This document shows positions 50,979-59,825 of a stretch of DNA of 64,000 bases, piece by piece (within the stretch, counting starts at the first letter, position 1; each line of letters opens with the position of its first letter). The notes under the pieces were generated by a model, which was not told the origin of the DNA, did not search any database, and worked only from the letters and a program-made list of their open reading frames with translations. Origin of the DNA: Embleya sp051903075 (GTDB taxonomy: Bacteria; Actinomycetota; Actinomycetes; Streptomycetales; Streptomycetaceae); the NCBI RefSeq assembly GCF_051903075.1, contig NZ_CP182422.1:4836001-4900000 (forward strand). The letters are read 5' to 3'. The position numbers were made by a program, and so were the translations under genes.

Positions 50979-51869
50979 GTGAAGGGCAACGTCACGGAGG
51001 ATCCCTCCCACGAGGTCGAGGGGCGCGAGCAGTCGCCGCCGACCACGCAGGCGGGGTCGGTGGCGAAGGCCGGCGGGGCGACGACGGTTTTGGACGAGGC
51101 GGCCGCGGCCAAGGCCCGCCGGATGCGCACGATCAAGGACGCGGCCCGCGAGCTGCTGCTGGTCGCGCTGCTGTTCGGGGTGTACAAGCTCGGTCGCGGG
51201 CTGGCCTCGGGCGAGACGTCCACCGCCTTCTCGAACGCGAAGCAGCTGCTGACCATGCAGCAGGACCTGCGACTGCCCGACGAGGCGTCGATCCAGCACT
51301 GGTTCATGCAGTCGCACGCGGCCATCACGTTCTGCAACAAGTACTACGCCTACGTGCACTTCCCGGCGACCGTCGGGTTCCTGCTGTGGTTGTGGATCCG
51401 CCATCGCGAGCACTACAAGTGGGTGCGCAACATCCTGGCGATGATGACCGGCGCCGCGCTGATCATCCACATCCTGGTGCCGCTGGCGCCGCCGCGGAAG
51501 ATGCCGGGCTTCACCGACACGGGGATGGACGCGGGCGACTCGCCGTACGCCGGTGCCGGCGCCAAGATCGCCAACCAGTTCGCCGCGATGCCGTCGCTGC
51601 ACGTGGGCTGGGCGGTGGTGGTCGCGCTCGGGGTGGCCTCGGTCTGGCGCGCGGCCGGGACCGGTCGCAAGATCGCGAGCTGGGCGATGTGGCTGCATCC
51701 GGCGATCACGCTGCTCGTGGTCGTGGTGACCGCGAACCACTACTGGATGGACGCCGTGGTCGCGGTGCTGCTGATGATCTTCGCGATGGCCGTACTGCCC
51801 GGGCCGGATCGTGAACCGCGGCGCGAAAGAACGCCGCGCGCGATCCCGGCGCCGCGGATAGCCCGCTAG
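50979..51869 (+). CDS. PAP2-superfamily membrane phosphatase/inositolphosphotransferase-like
   Basis: 296 residues. A soluble Ala/Lys-rich N-terminus (about 50 residues) precedes six spans. Catalytic motifs typical of the Aur1/PAP2_3 group are PSLHVGW (His) and ANHYWMDAVVA (His and Asp). It is expected to act on isoprenoid or lipid phosphates at the outer membrane face. The start is a GTG four bases after GGGGGA; adjacent GTG and TTG codons are possible. Its TAG stop lies within the CTAG flank of the palindromic element, so the C-terminus may have been altered by that insertion. Confidence 0.82.
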   Translation: MKGNVTEDPSHEVEGREQSPPTTQAGSVAKAGGATTVLDEAAAAKARRMRTIKDAARELLLVALLFGVYKLGRGLASGETSTAFSNAKQLLTMQQDLRLPDEASIQHWFMQSHAAITFCNKYYAYVHFPATVGFLLWLWIRHREHYKWVRNILAMMTGAALIIHILVPLAPPRKMPGFTDTGMDAGDSPYAGAGAKIANQFAAMPSLHVGWAVVVALGVASVWRAAGTGRKIASWAMWLHPAITLLVVVVTANHYWMDAVVAVLLMIFAMAVLPGPDREPRRERTPRAIPAPRIAR

Positions 51870-52034
51870 GCCCTGTCCGGCGGATCTTGGCGGGGCCGCG
51901 CCGCCCGGCACCGCGCCTCGCCACACCGGAGAAACAGCCGAATGGAACCACTATGCGGCTGCTTCTCCGGCACGCCGATGCACGGCACCGGACGACGCGG
52001 CCTGATCCACCAGGATTCGCCGGACAGGACCTAG
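51866..52034. mobile_element. Palindromic MITE-like element flanked by CTAG
   Basis: CTAG occurs at 51866-51869 and 52031-52034. The 161 bp between have terminal inverted repeats (GCCCTGTCCGGCGGATCTTG left; the right end matches 20 of 24 bases). The pairing continues inward almost to the centre, with CCGGAGAAACAGCCG opposite CGGCTGCTTCTCCGG. It has no coding capacity. A 4-bp CTAG duplication and these termini fit a non-autonomous derivative of an IS5-type transposon. No transposase is in the window. Confidence 0.75.
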
Positions 52035-52134
52035 CTCGTACCGCTCCCGGTTCAAGGGCGGGGTCGATCGGCCGTTCGGCGCAGGACCCGGGTGCGGCGG
52101 CTTTCGGCGGAGCGTCGAGGGGCATGATGCTCGG

Positions 52135-53673
52135 GTGTCCGTCTCCCTCCCCTCCGGGGGCATCCGCGCCAAGACTCCCGCCGGTCGATGGGTGTTGCTC
52201 GCCACCGTGCTCGGCTCCGGCATGGCGATGCTCGACTCGACCGTCGTCAACGTGGCGCTGCCGAGCATCGGACGCTCCTTCGACGCCTCGCTCGCGGCGC
52301 TGCAGTGGACGGTCAACGCGTACACGCTCACCCTGGCCGGGCTGATCCTGCTCGGCGGCGCGCTGGGCGATCGCTACGGGCGGCGTCGCGTGTTCGTGAT
52401 CGGGGTGGCCTGGTTCGCGCTGGCCTCGCTGCTGTGCGGGATCGCGCCGAACGTCGAGACGCTGATCGCCGCCCGCGCGCTCCAGGGCATCGGCGGCGCG
52501 CTGCTGACCCCCGGCTCGCTGGCGATCATCCAGGCCACGTTCCACGCCGACGACCGGGCCCGGGCGGTGGGCACCTGGTCGGGGCTCGGCGGCGTGGCGA
52601 GCGCGATCGGGCCGTTTCTGGGCGGCTGGCTGGTGGACGCGGTCAGTTGGCGATGGGTTTTCCTGATCAATCTGCCGTTGGCGGTGGTGACCATCGTGGT
52701 GGCGCTGCGCACCGTCCCGGAGACCTTCGATCCGCAACCGCGCGGCCGGTTCGACGTGAGCGGCGCGGCGCTCGCCGCGCTGGCCCTGGCGGGGGTGACG
52801 TGGGCCCTGGTGGAGGTGCAGACCAACCCGACCTCGGCGGTGCTCGCGGCCGCGGCCGGGGTGGTGGCGGGTGTGGCGTTCGTCCTGGTGGAGAAGCGCT
52901 CGCGCGAGCCCATGCTGCCGCTGGACATCTTCCGGATCCGGCTGTTCACCTCGGTCAACGTGGTGACGTTGTTCGTCTACGGCGCGCTGGGCGCGTTCAT
53001 GCTGCTCCTGGTGCTCGAATTGCAGACGGTGGCGGGCTATTCGGCGCAGGAGGCCGGTCTGGCGCTGTTGCCGGTCACCGTGGTGATGCTGTTCCTGTCC
53101 GCCCGGTCGGGCGATCTGGCCCGGCGGATCGGGCCGCGGTGGCAGTTGTCCGTGGGGCCGCTGGTGTGCGCGGGCGGACTGCTGACGCTGCTGCGGGTCG
53201 GTCCGCACTCGTCCTATGCCACCGACGTGCTGCCCGGGGTGGTGGTGTTCGGTCTGGGCCTGGCGATCCTGGTCGCGCCGCTGACCGCGACCGTGTTGGC
53301 CTCGGTCGACGTCGCTCGGGCGGGCATCGCGAGCGGGGTCAACAACGCGGCGGCCCGGGCGGCGGGACTGCTCGCGGTGGCCGGTCTGCCGGCGCTGGTC
53401 GGGTTGTCCGGTGACGGCTACCGGGACCCGGATGTGGTGGACACCGGCTTCGGCCGCGCGTTGTGGATCTGCGCGGCGCTGCTTGTGGTCGGCTCGGCGG
53501 TGGCCTGGTTCACCGTGCCGAGCGGGGCGCTGGCCGCGACCGAGCCGGACGTCCCGGGTGGGCGCGCCGCGCCGTGTGTGCGGGTCGGCTGCGACATGGC
53601 GGGGCCGCCGCTGGATCCGGGGCACGAGCGGGTACCGGGGGGCGTGCCGGGGCGGGGCCGGCCGGCACCGTAG
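52135..53673 (+). CDS. MFS multidrug exporter, DHA2 (14-span) type
   Basis: 512 residues. LDSTVVNVALPSIGRSF (motif D1), GALGDRYGRRRVF (motif A), GPFLGGWLVDAVSWRWVFLINLP (motif C) and 14 hydrophobic segments define a drug:proton antiporter of the EmrB/QacA group. The C-terminal tail (CVRVGCDMAGPPLDPG) is typical of actinomycete members. Substrate unknown. It starts at a GTG with a weak ribosome site about 100 bp after the palindromic element, which could influence its promoter. Confidence 0.87.
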   Translation: MSVSLPSGGIRAKTPAGRWVLLATVLGSGMAMLDSTVVNVALPSIGRSFDASLAALQWTVNAYTLTLAGLILLGGALGDRYGRRRVFVIGVAWFALASLLCGIAPNVETLIAARALQGIGGALLTPGSLAIIQATFHADDRARAVGTWSGLGGVASAIGPFLGGWLVDAVSWRWVFLINLPLAVVTIVVALRTVPETFDPQPRGRFDVSGAALAALALAGVTWALVEVQTNPTSAVLAAAAGVVAGVAFVLVEKRSREPMLPLDIFRIRLFTSVNVVTLFVYGALGAFMLLLVLELQTVAGYSAQEAGLALLPVTVVMLFLSARSGDLARRIGPRWQLSVGPLVCAGGLLTLLRVGPHSSYATDVLPGVVVFGLGLAILVAPLTATVLASVDVARAGIASGVNNAAARAAGLLAVAGLPALVGLSGDGYRDPDVVDTGFGRALWICAALLVVGSAVAWFTVPSGALAATEPDVPGGRAAPCVRVGCDMAGPPLDPGHERVPGGVPGRGRPAP

Positions 53674-53727
53674 CGTGGCCTCGCGACGTGGGTCGGCGGC
53701 GCGGGTCGGCGCGGGAGAGGCGGCGGG

Positions 53728-54555
53728 ATGGGCACCATGGACACCGGGGTCGACGGGCTCGTGGTCGAGGCGGAGGGCCCGATCGCCACGCTGCGGATCG
53801 ATCGCCCGCACGCGCGCGGGGCGCTGACCGCGGCGATGTGGGCGGCGCTGCCGGGCACCCTGGCCGCGCTCGACGCCGACCCCGAGGTGAGCGTGCTGGT
53901 GCTGACCGGCAGCGGCGGGGTGTTCTCGGCGGGCGCCGACATCCGCGAGCTGCGCGGGCACTACGCCACGGCCGAGGCGGCGGACGCCTACCACGCGCTG
54001 AACTCGGCCGCGGAGCGGGCGCTGGCCGGCTTCGGGAAGCCGACGATCGCCTTCGTCCAGGGCCCGTGCGTGGGCGGCGGATGCCAGCTCGCCGCCGCCT
54101 GCGACCTGCGCTTCGCGGACACCACGGCCCGGTTCGGGGTGACGCCCGCCAAGCTCGGCATCGTCTACGACGCGGGGTCTACCGCGCGGCTGGCCCGCCT
54201 TGTGGGCGTGTCCACGGCCAAGTACCTGTTGTTCTCCGCCGAGTTGATCGACGCGGCGCACGCGCTGCGGGTGGGTCTGGTGGACGGGGTGTTCGGGCCG
54301 GAGGAGGCGCACAAGAGTGTGTACGACCTCGCCCGCACGATCGCCTCGCGCTCGCAGCTGACGGTACGCGCCGCCAAGGACCTGTTGGCGATGGACCTTT
54401 CCGGTGTCCCGGGCGCGGATCCGGGGGCCGACGGCGACCCGGTCGAGGCCTGGCGCGAGCGGTGGGAGCGGGAGTCGCGCGGCTCGGCCGACGTCCGCGA
54501 GGGGTTGGCGGCCTTCACCGAGCGCCGCGCGCCGCGCTTCGCCTGGAAGGGCTGA
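53728..54555 (+). CDS. Enoyl-CoA hydratase/isomerase family protein
   Basis: 275 residues, crotonase fold. Oxyanion-hole segments are GVFSAGADIRELRG and GPCVGGGCQLAAACDLRFAD. The Glu positions of classical hydratases are not clearly kept (GVTPAKLGIVYDAGS lies where the acidic residue is expected), so isomerase or another crotonase reaction is possible. It probably belongs with the acyl-CoA genes further right, though a regulator and transporter intervene. Confidence 0.82.
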   Translation: MGTMDTGVDGLVVEAEGPIATLRIDRPHARGALTAAMWAALPGTLAALDADPEVSVLVLTGSGGVFSAGADIRELRGHYATAEAADAYHALNSAAERALAGFGKPTIAFVQGPCVGGGCQLAAACDLRFADTTARFGVTPAKLGIVYDAGSTARLARLVGVSTAKYLLFSAELIDAAHALRVGLVDGVFGPEEAHKSVYDLARTIASRSQLTVRAAKDLLAMDLSGVPGADPGADGDPVEAWRERWERESRGSADVREGLAAFTERRAPRFAWKG

Positions 54556-54689
54556 GGCGCGGGGGGCCCGCCCTCCGTCTCCGGCACATCACAGCTCGGC
54601 GGCGGCCCGTTCGTCCCCTGCCTGTCGGGCGTTTCGATCTGCCACTGTTGCCCCGGACGGCGTCCTTTGACCTTGTGGGGTGGGGTTCC

Positions 54690-55889
54690 ATGGTCGATGC
54701 GGAGGGGTCCGACGGGCCGAAACACAGCGCGCTGCTGCGGCGGGCGGCACGGGCCCTGCCGGGACGGTTGCCGGAGCTGACCGATCGGCTCGTGGCGGAG
54801 TTGCAGGAGCTCGAACCCGCCTATGTGGCGGGCGGGGTGCCGCCGGACGAGTTGTGGCAGAGCACGCACGAGGCGCTTCGGGTCGCGGTCGGCGCGCTCG
54901 CGGTCTGGCCGCGCGAACTGGAGGGCAGCCGCTGGGCGTCGGGGCGCCTGGCCCGGCGGCGGGCCGAGCAGGGGGTGCCGCTGGAGGCGCTGCTGCACGC
55001 CTACCGGCTCGGCGGGGTGATGTTGTGGCAGACGCTCGTAGAGGTCGCGGCGGAGCAGGAGCCGGACGAGGTACGGCTGTTGGTACACGTGGCCACCGAC
55101 GTGTGGAACTTCGTCGACCGGCACGCGAGCGCGATCGCCGACGAGTACCGGCGGGTCCAGAGCGAGCTGACCAACCGTCACGACGAGCGGGTGCACGCCC
55201 TGTTGGACACGCTCCTGGACGGCCGGGCGCCGGAGGCGGACCTCGCCGCGGCGGCGGGGGTGTTGGACCTGCCCGAGAGGGGCCGCTACGCCGTGGTCGC
55301 GGTGCGCCATCCGCTGCCCGGCACCGGCGTGCACGACGCGCCTCGGCGGGCCGCGCCGAACGGGGTGCGGGTGGTCTGGCGGGCGCGCGCGGAGGGGGAG
55401 TTCGCGGTGGTCCTGCTCGGCACCTCGGGGTTGGACGAGATTGCCGAAACGTTCGGCCCGGTGGCCGGGTCGCGGACCGGGATCAGCCCGATCGTGGACG
55501 GGTTGGCCGCGTTGGGGCGGGCCCGGCGGCTCGCCGAGATCGCGCTGCGCACGTGTACCGCCGACGGTGAGTGCGCGCGCCTGGACGAGCGGTTGCCCGC
55601 CGCCCTGGTGGCCTCGCAGCCCGATCTGGCGCGGGATCTGGCGGCCCGGGTGCTCGGGCCGATCCTGGCCCTGGACGCGGTGGACCGGGACCTGCTGCTC
55701 GGCACGTTCGGTGCCTGGCTCGACTCGGGCGGCTCGGCGGTGCGCGCGGGCCGGCGGTTGTTCTGCCATCGCAACACCGTGCTCAATCGGCTGCGTCGGA
55801 TGGAACAGCTGACCGGGCGCGAACTGGGCCTGCCGCGCGACCTGGTGGAGTTGGCGTTGGCCCTGGACGCGCATCGACTGAGCGCCTGA
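54690..55889 (+). CDS. PucR-type transcriptional regulator
   Basis: 399 residues. The N-terminal half is an RsbRD-like helical domain (LPELTDRLVAELQELEP, VPLEALLHAYRLGGVMLWQTLVEVA). A GGDEF-related middle part follows. The C-terminus is the PucR helix-turn-helix (RAGRRLFCHRNTVLNRLRRMEQLTGREL). Located just before the Liv-type transporter and on the same strand, it may control it. The ATG at 54690 lacks a strong ribosome site. Confidence 0.83.
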   Translation: MVDAEGSDGPKHSALLRRAARALPGRLPELTDRLVAELQELEPAYVAGGVPPDELWQSTHEALRVAVGALAVWPRELEGSRWASGRLARRRAEQGVPLEALLHAYRLGGVMLWQTLVEVAAEQEPDEVRLLVHVATDVWNFVDRHASAIADEYRRVQSELTNRHDERVHALLDTLLDGRAPEADLAAAAGVLDLPERGRYAVVAVRHPLPGTGVHDAPRRAAPNGVRVVWRARAEGEFAVVLLGTSGLDEIAETFGPVAGSRTGISPIVDGLAALGRARRLAEIALRTCTADGECARLDERLPAALVASQPDLARDLAARVLGPILALDAVDRDLLLGTFGAWLDSGGSAVRAGRRLFCHRNTVLNRLRRMEQLTGRELGLPRDLVELALALDAHRLSA

Positions 55890-56051
55890 GGAGGGGCCCG
55901 GGACACCGTGTGCCGCGCGGTCCGGGCTGTGCCGCTGCACAAGGCGTGCGCCGCCGCGTTGGTCGGCTGCCCCGACCTCGCGGGCGGATCTGGACTCCGT
56001 GCACCCCCCGTGCTGTGATCGCGGTCACTCCAACAGCGGGGGAGGGGTGCG

Positions 56052-56861
56052 GTGGAACCGGGAGCGCTCCTCGTCGAGGGCCTGGAGGTCGTCTACGGCC
56101 GGTCCGTCCGGGCCCTGCGCGGCGTCTGCCTCGACGTGCCCGGCAGCGGCGTGGTGGCCGTGCTCGGCGCGAACGGGGCGGGCAAGAGCACCCTCCTGCG
56201 GGCCGTGTCGGGCACGCTGCCCCTGCATCGGGGCACGATCGCCGGCGGCTCCATCCACTACGACGGCTTCCGGCTCGGCGGCCGCGACCCGGCCGCGATC
56301 GTGCGCGCCGGGGTGGTGCAGGTCCCGGAGGGGCGGCGGGTGTTCGCCAACCTGACGGTGGCCGAGAACCTGCGCGCGGGCACGCTGGGCCGGCGCGGGC
56401 GGGCGGCGCGGATGCGTGCCGAACACGACCGGGTGCTCGACCTGTTCCCGGTCCTCGCCGAGCGGCGCGAGCAGCGCGCCGGCCTGCTCTCCGGCGGCGA
56501 GCAGCAGATGTTGGCGATCGGCCGGGCGCTGATGGCCGCACCGCGCCTGCTGCTCCTGGACGAACCCTCGCTCGGCCTCGCGCCGCGCATGGTGGGTCGG
56601 ATCGCGGGGGTGATCCGGGAGATCGCCGCCCGGGGCACGGCCGTGCTGCTGGTCGAGCAGAACGCGACGATCGCCCTCGACCTGGCCGAGAAGGCGTACG
56701 TGCTCGACGTCGGCGAGGTGCGGCTGGCCGGTGCGTCGGCCGACCTCGCCCGCACCGACGAGGTGCGCCGGTTGTACCTGGGCGAGGCGGTGGAGACGGA
56801 GGGCGCACCCGCACCGGTCCGGACCGCTCCGCCCCGGGAGCTCGGACGGTGGACCGGATGA
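56052..56861 (+). CDS. livF: Branched-chain amino-acid-type ABC transporter ATPase (LivF)
   Basis: 269 residues. Walker A GANGAGKST, signature LSGGEQQMLAIGRAL, Walker B LLLLDEPSLGLAP, H-loop position in LVEQN. LivF-type features include VPEGRRVFANLTVAENLRAG. GTG start after GGGGGAGGGG. The order here is livF first, then livG, livH, livM and the binding protein, all overlapping or within a few bases. Confidence 0.9.
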   Translation: MEPGALLVEGLEVVYGRSVRALRGVCLDVPGSGVVAVLGANGAGKSTLLRAVSGTLPLHRGTIAGGSIHYDGFRLGGRDPAAIVRAGVVQVPEGRRVFANLTVAENLRAGTLGRRGRAARMRAEHDRVLDLFPVLAERREQRAGLLSGGEQQMLAIGRALMAAPRLLLLDEPSLGLAPRMVGRIAGVIREIAARGTAVLLVEQNATIALDLAEKAYVLDVGEVRLAGASADLARTDEVRRLYLGEAVETEGAPAPVRTAPPRELGRWTG

Positions 56862-57724
56862 GCGGCGCGGCGACACCGGACGTGCCCGAGCTGACGCTGC
56901 GCGCGGTGACCGTACGCTTCGCCGGCCTGCTCGCGCTGGACGCGGTCGGCTTCACCGTCGCGCCGGGCACGATCCACGCGGTCATCGGCCCGAACGGCGC
57001 GGGCAAGTCGACCTGCTTCAACGTGCTTTCCGGGGTGTACCGGGCCGAGCGCGGCAGCGTGCGGCTCGGCGCGCACGACCTGACCCGGCTGCCTCCGCAC
57101 CGGATCGCCGGTCTCGGCCTCGCCCGTACGTTCCAGAACATCGTGCTCACCCGGGGCACGGTCGCGGACAACCTGATGCTCGGCCGGCACGTGCTGACCC
57201 GCTCCGGCTTCGCGGCCACCGCCCTGCGCCTGCCGAGGATGGTCCGCGAGCAGCGCCGGCATCGCGAACGTGCCCGGGAGATCGCCGAGTTCATGCACCT
57301 GGGCGCGGTCTTCGACAGCTCCGTCGCGCTGTTGCCGTACGGCATGCGCAAGCGGGTGGAGATGGCCCGCGCGTTGTGCATGGAACCCAGGGTGTTGCTG
57401 CTCGACGAACCGGTGGCCGGGATGAACGCCGAGGAGCGGGCACAGACCTCGGACACGATCGCCTCGATCCGGGACTCGCTCGGCATCTCGATCGTGCTGG
57501 TCGAGCACGACATGGGGCTGGTGATGCGGATCGCCGATGCGGTGACCGTGCTCGACTTCGGCCGGCGGATCGCGAGCGGCACACCGGCCGAGGTGCGGCG
57601 CGACCCCGCGGTGATCCGCGCCTACCTCGGCGCGGGGGACGAGGGCGAAGACGGTGGCGGGGGCGGCGAGCACGACCCGGGCGGCGACGGCGGCCGGAGC
57701 GAGAGCCACGAGGAGTCCCGATGA
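56858..57724 (+). CDS. livG: Branched-chain amino-acid-type ABC transporter ATPase (LivG)
   Basis: 288 residues. Walker A GPNGAGKST, LARTFQNIVL (Q-loop, LivG-specific), degenerate signature LPYGMRKRVEMARAL, Walker B LLLDEPVAGMN and H-loop VEHDMGLVM. A Gly/Asp/Glu-rich tail of about 25 residues is unusual. It overlaps livF (ATGA) and livH (ATGA). Confidence 0.9.
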   Translation: MSGAATPDVPELTLRAVTVRFAGLLALDAVGFTVAPGTIHAVIGPNGAGKSTCFNVLSGVYRAERGSVRLGAHDLTRLPPHRIAGLGLARTFQNIVLTRGTVADNLMLGRHVLTRSGFAATALRLPRMVREQRRHRERAREIAEFMHLGAVFDSSVALLPYGMRKRVEMARALCMEPRVLLLDEPVAGMNAEERAQTSDTIASIRDSLGISIVLVEHDMGLVMRIADAVTVLDFGRRIASGTPAEVRRDPAVIRAYLGAGDEGEDGGGGGEHDPGGDGGRSESHEESR

Positions 57725-58611
57725 CCAAACTCGCCGAGATCGTCCTCAACGGCTTCGCGCTCGGATCGGTCTACGCGCTGATCGCGCTCGGCTTCGTGGT
57801 GATCTTCAAGGCGTCGGGCGTGATCAACTTCGCGCACGCGTCGCTGCTGCTGCTCGGCGGGTTCACCGTGGCCAAGCTGCACGACGGCCTCGGCTTCACC
57901 CTCGCGCTGCTCGTCGCGGTGGCGGTGACGGCCGCGGTGGCGGGCCTGGTCGAGATGCTGTTCATCCGTGGCCTGGGCCGCACCGAGGTGCACACCCTGA
58001 CCATCCTGACCATCGGCGTGGACATCCTGCTGACCACCGAACTCACCCGCCGGATCGGCTCCGACGTGCTGAGCCTGGGCGATCCGTGGCAGGCGGGCGT
58101 GCGGGACTGGGGCGGTGTGCACATCGCCGACGCGCGGATCGCCTGCGTCGTGGTGGCCGTGCTGCTGATCGGCGCGTTCTTCGCGGCGTTCCGCCTTACC
58201 GCCTGGGGGTTGTCGATGCGCGCGGCGGCCGAGGACCGGGAGGCGGCGGCGCTGATGGGAGTGCGGCTCGGGCGGGTGCAGTTGATCGCGTGGTGTGTGG
58301 CGGGCGCGCTGGCCGCGGTCGCGGCGGTGTTCCTGGCCGCGTTCCCGTCCGCGGGCCTGGACCGGTCCACCGGGCAGATCGCGCTCGCCGCGTTCCCGGC
58401 GGCGATCCTGGGCGGCATGGACTCGGCCGCCGGGGCCCTGCTCGGCAGCCTGCTGGTGGGGCTGACCTCGGCGCTGACGGCGGGCTATCAGAGCGATCTG
58501 AGCTGGCTCGGCGCCAACCTCGGCGATGTCGCCCCCTATGTCGTGATGTTGCTCGTGTTGATCTGGCGGCCGACCGGCCTGCTCGGCTCGAAGGAGCGTG
58601 CCCGTGTCTGA
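57721..58611 (+). CDS. livH: Branched-chain amino-acid-type permease (LivH)
   Basis: 296 residues, about eight spans. GFALGSVYALIALGFVVIFKASGVINFAHA is the standard LivH opening. The ATPase-contact region AAAEDREAAALMGVRLGRVQ is present. The ATG overlaps the livG stop. Confidence 0.9.
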   Translation: MTKLAEIVLNGFALGSVYALIALGFVVIFKASGVINFAHASLLLLGGFTVAKLHDGLGFTLALLVAVAVTAAVAGLVEMLFIRGLGRTEVHTLTILTIGVDILLTTELTRRIGSDVLSLGDPWQAGVRDWGGVHIADARIACVVVAVLLIGAFFAAFRLTAWGLSMRAAAEDREAAALMGVRLGRVQLIAWCVAGALAAVAAVFLAAFPSAGLDRSTGQIALAAFPAAILGGMDSAAGALLGSLLVGLTSALTAGYQSDLSWLGANLGDVAPYVVMLLVLIWRPTGLLGSKERARV

Positions 58612-59821
58612 GCGCCTGTCCGCGCCGGAGAGCCGGGCCGCAGAATCGATTCCGGCCCGACACGCCGCGGCGGCCCGCCCGGGGCCGCGCCGATGGTTCG
58701 GGCCCGGCGCGGTGGTCGTGGTCGTCGGAGTGCTGCTGGTGCTGCCGTTCTATGTGACCGCGTTCTGGTTGCAGACCGGCCTGTTCGCGATGGCCGCCGC
58801 GATCGGTGCGATCGGGCTCAACCTGCTGTCCGGCACCACCGGCCAACTCTCCCTCGGGCATGCCTTCTTCCTGGCCTTCGGTGCCTACGGCTACGTCTGG
58901 CTCGCGGGCGACTCGGGTCGGGTGGGGGTGCACCACCTGAGCGGCGCGGGTCTGCCACCGCTGCTCGCGCTGGTCCTCGCGGTGCTGCTGACCGGTGTGG
59001 TCGGCGGCCTGTTCGGCCCGATCTCCGGGCGGCTGCGCGGGATGTACCTCGGCGTCGCCACGCTGGCCCTGGTGTTCATCGGACACCACGTCATGCTCAA
59101 CGCGACGTCGGTGACCGGCGGCTTCAACGGGCGTTCGGTGCCCTCGATGGGGGTCGGCGACCTCACCCTCACCGACGGCCGGCCGGACGGCCTGGAGGTG
59201 CTCGGCATTCCCTTCGGTCGGCTCGAACGGTTGTGGTACTTCGCGCTGATCCTGGTCCTGGTCGCCGCGCTGACCGCGCGCAACCTGCTGCGCGGGCGGC
59301 CCGGACGGGCGTTGGGCGCGGTCCGGGACAGCGAGATCGCGGCCGCGGTGATGGGGGTCGCGCCGGCCCGGTACCGCTCCGCCGCGTTCGTGGTGTCGTC
59401 GATGTACGCGGGTCTCGCGGGCGCGCTGATCGCGCTGATCTTCAACCGGGTGGTGCCGGACTACTTCGGCCTCGCGCTGTCCATCGACTACCTCGCGATG
59501 ATCGTGATCGGCGGCCTCGGTTCGGTCACCGGCGCCGTGGTGGGCGCGGCGTTCGTGACGATGTTGCCGCAGGTGCTGAGCAAGTACGCGGACACGCTGC
59601 CGCTCGTGGTGGCGCCCGGCAGCCCGGAGTCGGGGGTGGGGCCGGGCGAAGCCGCGCGCTACCTGTACGGCGCGGCGATCGTGCTGGTCCTGCTGTTCGC
59701 CCCGGGCGGCCTGGTCGGCCTGCTGCGCGGTCGGGCGGGCGGTGGCCCCGGCGGGCGCGGCGAAGGACTCGGACGACTCGGACGTACCCAGGGCTCCATC
59801 CGTATCGGCTCCAAGGAGTAG
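58604..59821 (+). CDS. livM: Branched-chain amino-acid-type permease (LivM)
   Basis: 405 residues, about ten spans. IGLNLLSGTTGQLSLGHAFF and GRALGAVRDSEIAAAVMGV are LivM hallmarks. The GTG at 58604 lies seven bases after AAGGAG and overlaps livH by eight bases; a GTG two codons earlier is the alternative. A Gly/Arg-rich C-terminal tail contains the ribosome site for the next gene. Confidence 0.9.
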   Translation: MSERLSAPESRAAESIPARHAAAARPGPRRWFGPGAVVVVVGVLLVLPFYVTAFWLQTGLFAMAAAIGAIGLNLLSGTTGQLSLGHAFFLAFGAYGYVWLAGDSGRVGVHHLSGAGLPPLLALVLAVLLTGVVGGLFGPISGRLRGMYLGVATLALVFIGHHVMLNATSVTGGFNGRSVPSMGVGDLTLTDGRPDGLEVLGIPFGRLERLWYFALILVLVAALTARNLLRGRPGRALGAVRDSEIAAAVMGVAPARYRSAAFVVSSMYAGLAGALIALIFNRVVPDYFGLALSIDYLAMIVIGGLGSVTGAVVGAAFVTMLPQVLSKYADTLPLVVAPGSPESGVGPGEAARYLYGAAIVLVLLFAPGGLVGLLRGRAGGGPGGRGEGLGRLGRTQGSIRIGSKE

Positions 59822-59825
59822 CACC

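Noticed and set aside
51870..52134. Degraded transposase inside the palindromic element
   Set aside because: The element is only 161 bp and its interior is taken up by inverted-repeat arms; no DDE-like protein can be read.
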